A model generated the notes under the pieces. That model ran no database searches. It had not been told where the DNA came from and saw nothing but the letters and a program-made list of their open reading frames with translations. Below are positions 63,056-63,890 of a DNA stretch of 63,890 bases, in pieces (within the stretch, counting starts at the first letter, position 1; the number at the start of each line of letters is the position of its first letter). The position numbers were made by a program, and so were the translations under genes. This DNA is from an uncultured Phocaeicola sp. (GTDB lineage Bacteria > Bacteroidota > Bacteroidia > Bacteroidales > Bacteroidaceae). The stretch covers positions 1 through 63,890 of the forward strand of contig CAUBDX010000014.1 in NCBI GenBank assembly GCA_958434805.1. The letters are read 5' to 3'.

Positions 63056-63703
63056 TCAGAACGACAGTTGAAACTCCAGCCCTACAATATTCCGTGAACC
63101 TTTCGGCTCATATTGACGGCAATAAAAAACATCCAATGCGTACTGTTTGGAGAAAGCAATCACTACTCCCGGACGGTAACGGATACGGGCTGCAGTGAAA
63201 AACGCGTCATCCCCTATCGGCTGATATAGTTCCGTAGAATAATAAGGCTTCACCAACCATTTCTCCGGCTCATAGCTGACCTTCAACCGCGAGCGTAAGC
63301 GGTTTTCAACCTCGCCTCTGAAGAAGGTTTCCTGAAAAAGTTCACGCAATGAAAACTTTACCTCATTCCATGCCACACTGCCCGTTGCCCCCACCTTATA
63401 GCGATGACGTGCTTTCCAAGGTCTTCCGGATACATTACGGTAATGAAACTCGTAACTACCTTCCATACGCAGCCAGGAGTTCATTTTGTAGTTGAGCCCC
63501 AACGTCATTCCCAGGCGGTCGGCTTCCTTGAAGTTATCTTTGGAACGAAATTCCAAATGCCCTGAAGCCTTCAGCCGAGACGTAATTCCATAACTCACCT
63601 TTACTCCTGTCCAACTGGAAAACTCATCCACTTGTGCATTCACCGGACACATCATAAAAGCCCCAATTCCCCCTAAAATTAATTTCAGCAATGTGTTTCT
63701 CAT
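63056..63703 (-). CDS. DUF2490 outer-membrane-barrel-like protein
   Basis: A 215-residue exported protein (signal ending CPVNAQ). Alternating aromatic and charged strands (FSSWTGVKVSYGITSRLKAS, WLRMEGSYEFHYRN) and a C-terminal Phe (VGLEFQLSF) fit a small outer-membrane beta-barrel of the DUF2490 family. Function unknown. Two complete promoters upstream lie in the 84-bp tandem duplication that ends the window. Confidence 0.85.
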   Translation of the reverse strand: MRNTLLKLILGGIGAFMMCPVNAQVDEFSSWTGVKVSYGITSRLKASGHLEFRSKDNFKEADRLGMTLGLNYKMNSWLRMEGSYEFHYRNVSGRPWKARHRYKVGATGSVAWNEVKFSLRELFQETFFRGEVENRLRSRLKVSYEPEKWLVKPYYSTELYQPIGDDAFFTAARIRYRPGVVIAFSKQYALDVFYCRQYEPKGSRNIVGLEFQLSF

Positions 63704-63723
63704 ACTTTAACCCTTCTTTTTGC

Positions 63724-63755
63724 CAAAGATAGTGAAAGGTGAGCGCAGAGGCAAA
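63724..63755 (-). promoter_or_regulatory. Promoter of DUF2490 gene, repeat unit 1
   Basis: Minus strand: TTTG (plus 63752-63755), 20 bases, TATCTTTG (plus 63724-63731). Full Bacteroides consensus, 21 bases before the DUF2490 ATG. Confidence 0.8.
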
Positions 63756-63807
63756 AGAAAAACTTGTTTTTCTAATTTGACTATGCCGAACCGCATCCTA
63801 TCTTATC

Positions 63808-63839
63808 CAAAGATAGTGAAAGGTGAGCGCAGAGGCAAA
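63808..63839 (-). promoter_or_regulatory. Second identical promoter, repeat unit 2
   Basis: Same TTTG-N20-TATCTTTG, 84 bases further upstream (plus 63836-63839 and 63808-63815). Confidence 0.7.
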
Positions 63840-63890
63840 AGAAAAACTTGTTTTTCTAATTTGACTATGCCGAACCGCATCCTATCTTAT

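Larger units (their letters stand above)
63723..63890. repeat. Exact 84-bp tandem duplication at window end
   Basis: Bases 63723-63806 and 63807-63890 are identical, unit starting CCAAAGATAGTGAAAGGTGA and ending CGCATCCTATCTTAT. The second copy ends exactly at the last base, so more copies may follow. Each copy contains a full minus-strand promoter. Confidence 0.95.

Overview
The window reads as chromosomal DNA of a gut Bacteroides/Phocaeicola-type bacterium (order Bacteroidales). The signs are: many -7 boxes of the form TAnnTTTG upstream of starts with almost no Shine-Dalgarno sequences; a hybrid two-component system; a BtuB-BtuG-BtuFCD vitamin B12 locus; a mitochondrial-type aconitase; a BF3164-type propeller lipoprotein; DUF4923 and DUF2490 proteins; and a BT4734/VirE-type helicase. 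I saw no rRNA, tRNA or CRISPR array.

Layout. 0.1-2.2 kb: a frameshifted SUKH (SMI1/KNR4) immunity-like gene and a HAD phosphatase. 2.3-4.3 kb: dnaK, with an excellent sigma-54-type -24/-12 match upstream. 4.7-10.5 kb: a hybrid sensor/regulator divergent from a GH30 glycosidase. 10.6-14.1 kb: a 22-bp tandem repeat, radA and a COG2509 flavoprotein. 14.1-19.5 kb: an iteron-like repeat without a gene, then aconitase, isocitrate dehydrogenase and citrate synthase (the oxidative branch to 2-oxoglutarate). 19.8-26.6 kb: a cobalamin riboswitch and btuB-btuG-btuF-btuC-btuD. 26.7-28.0 kb: a thioredoxin-like protein and an amidase. 28.2-29.2 kb: an IS982-type insertion sequence. 29.3-31.9 kb: an AT-rich cassette of three genes I do not recognise. 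32.0-39.5 kb: a menaquinone operon (hotdog thioesterase-menF-menD-menB-menC-menE) ending in a hemG gene that has lost its 5' part. 39.7-45.2 kb: MATE transporter, Crp/Fnr regulator, HAD phosphatase, uvrA. 45.3-51.6 kb: GH3 and GH8 enzymes (xylo-oligosaccharide type) and a large TlpA-like protein. 52.0-57.4 kb: aspA, the 3' remnant of an RND pump, a VirE/BT4734-type helicase with a second copy of the iteron-like repeat upstream, and a propeller lipoprotein. 57.6-59.8 kb: a sugar kinase-RapZ fusion with a MurU-like nucleotidyltransferase. 59.9-63.7 kb: DUF4923 protein, membrane pyrophosphatase, DUF2490 protein. The window ends in an exact 84-bp tandem duplication, each unit carrying a complete Bacteroides-type promoter.

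How the genes work together. Most of the window is core metabolism: glutamate precursor synthesis, B12 capture, menaquinone for anaerobic electron transport, aspartate to fumarate for fumarate respiration, pyrophosphate-driven ion pumping and cell-wall sugar recycling. Accessory DNA lies in three places: the left end, the IS plus three-gene cassette, and the VirE/RND block. The most unusual items are the two homologous iteron-like repeats (one beside a helicase, one alone), the three-gene cassette, the kinase-RapZ fusion, the truncated hemG joined to the menE stop, the AC-rich leader repeats placed immediately before several start codons, and the promoter-bearing 84-bp duplication.
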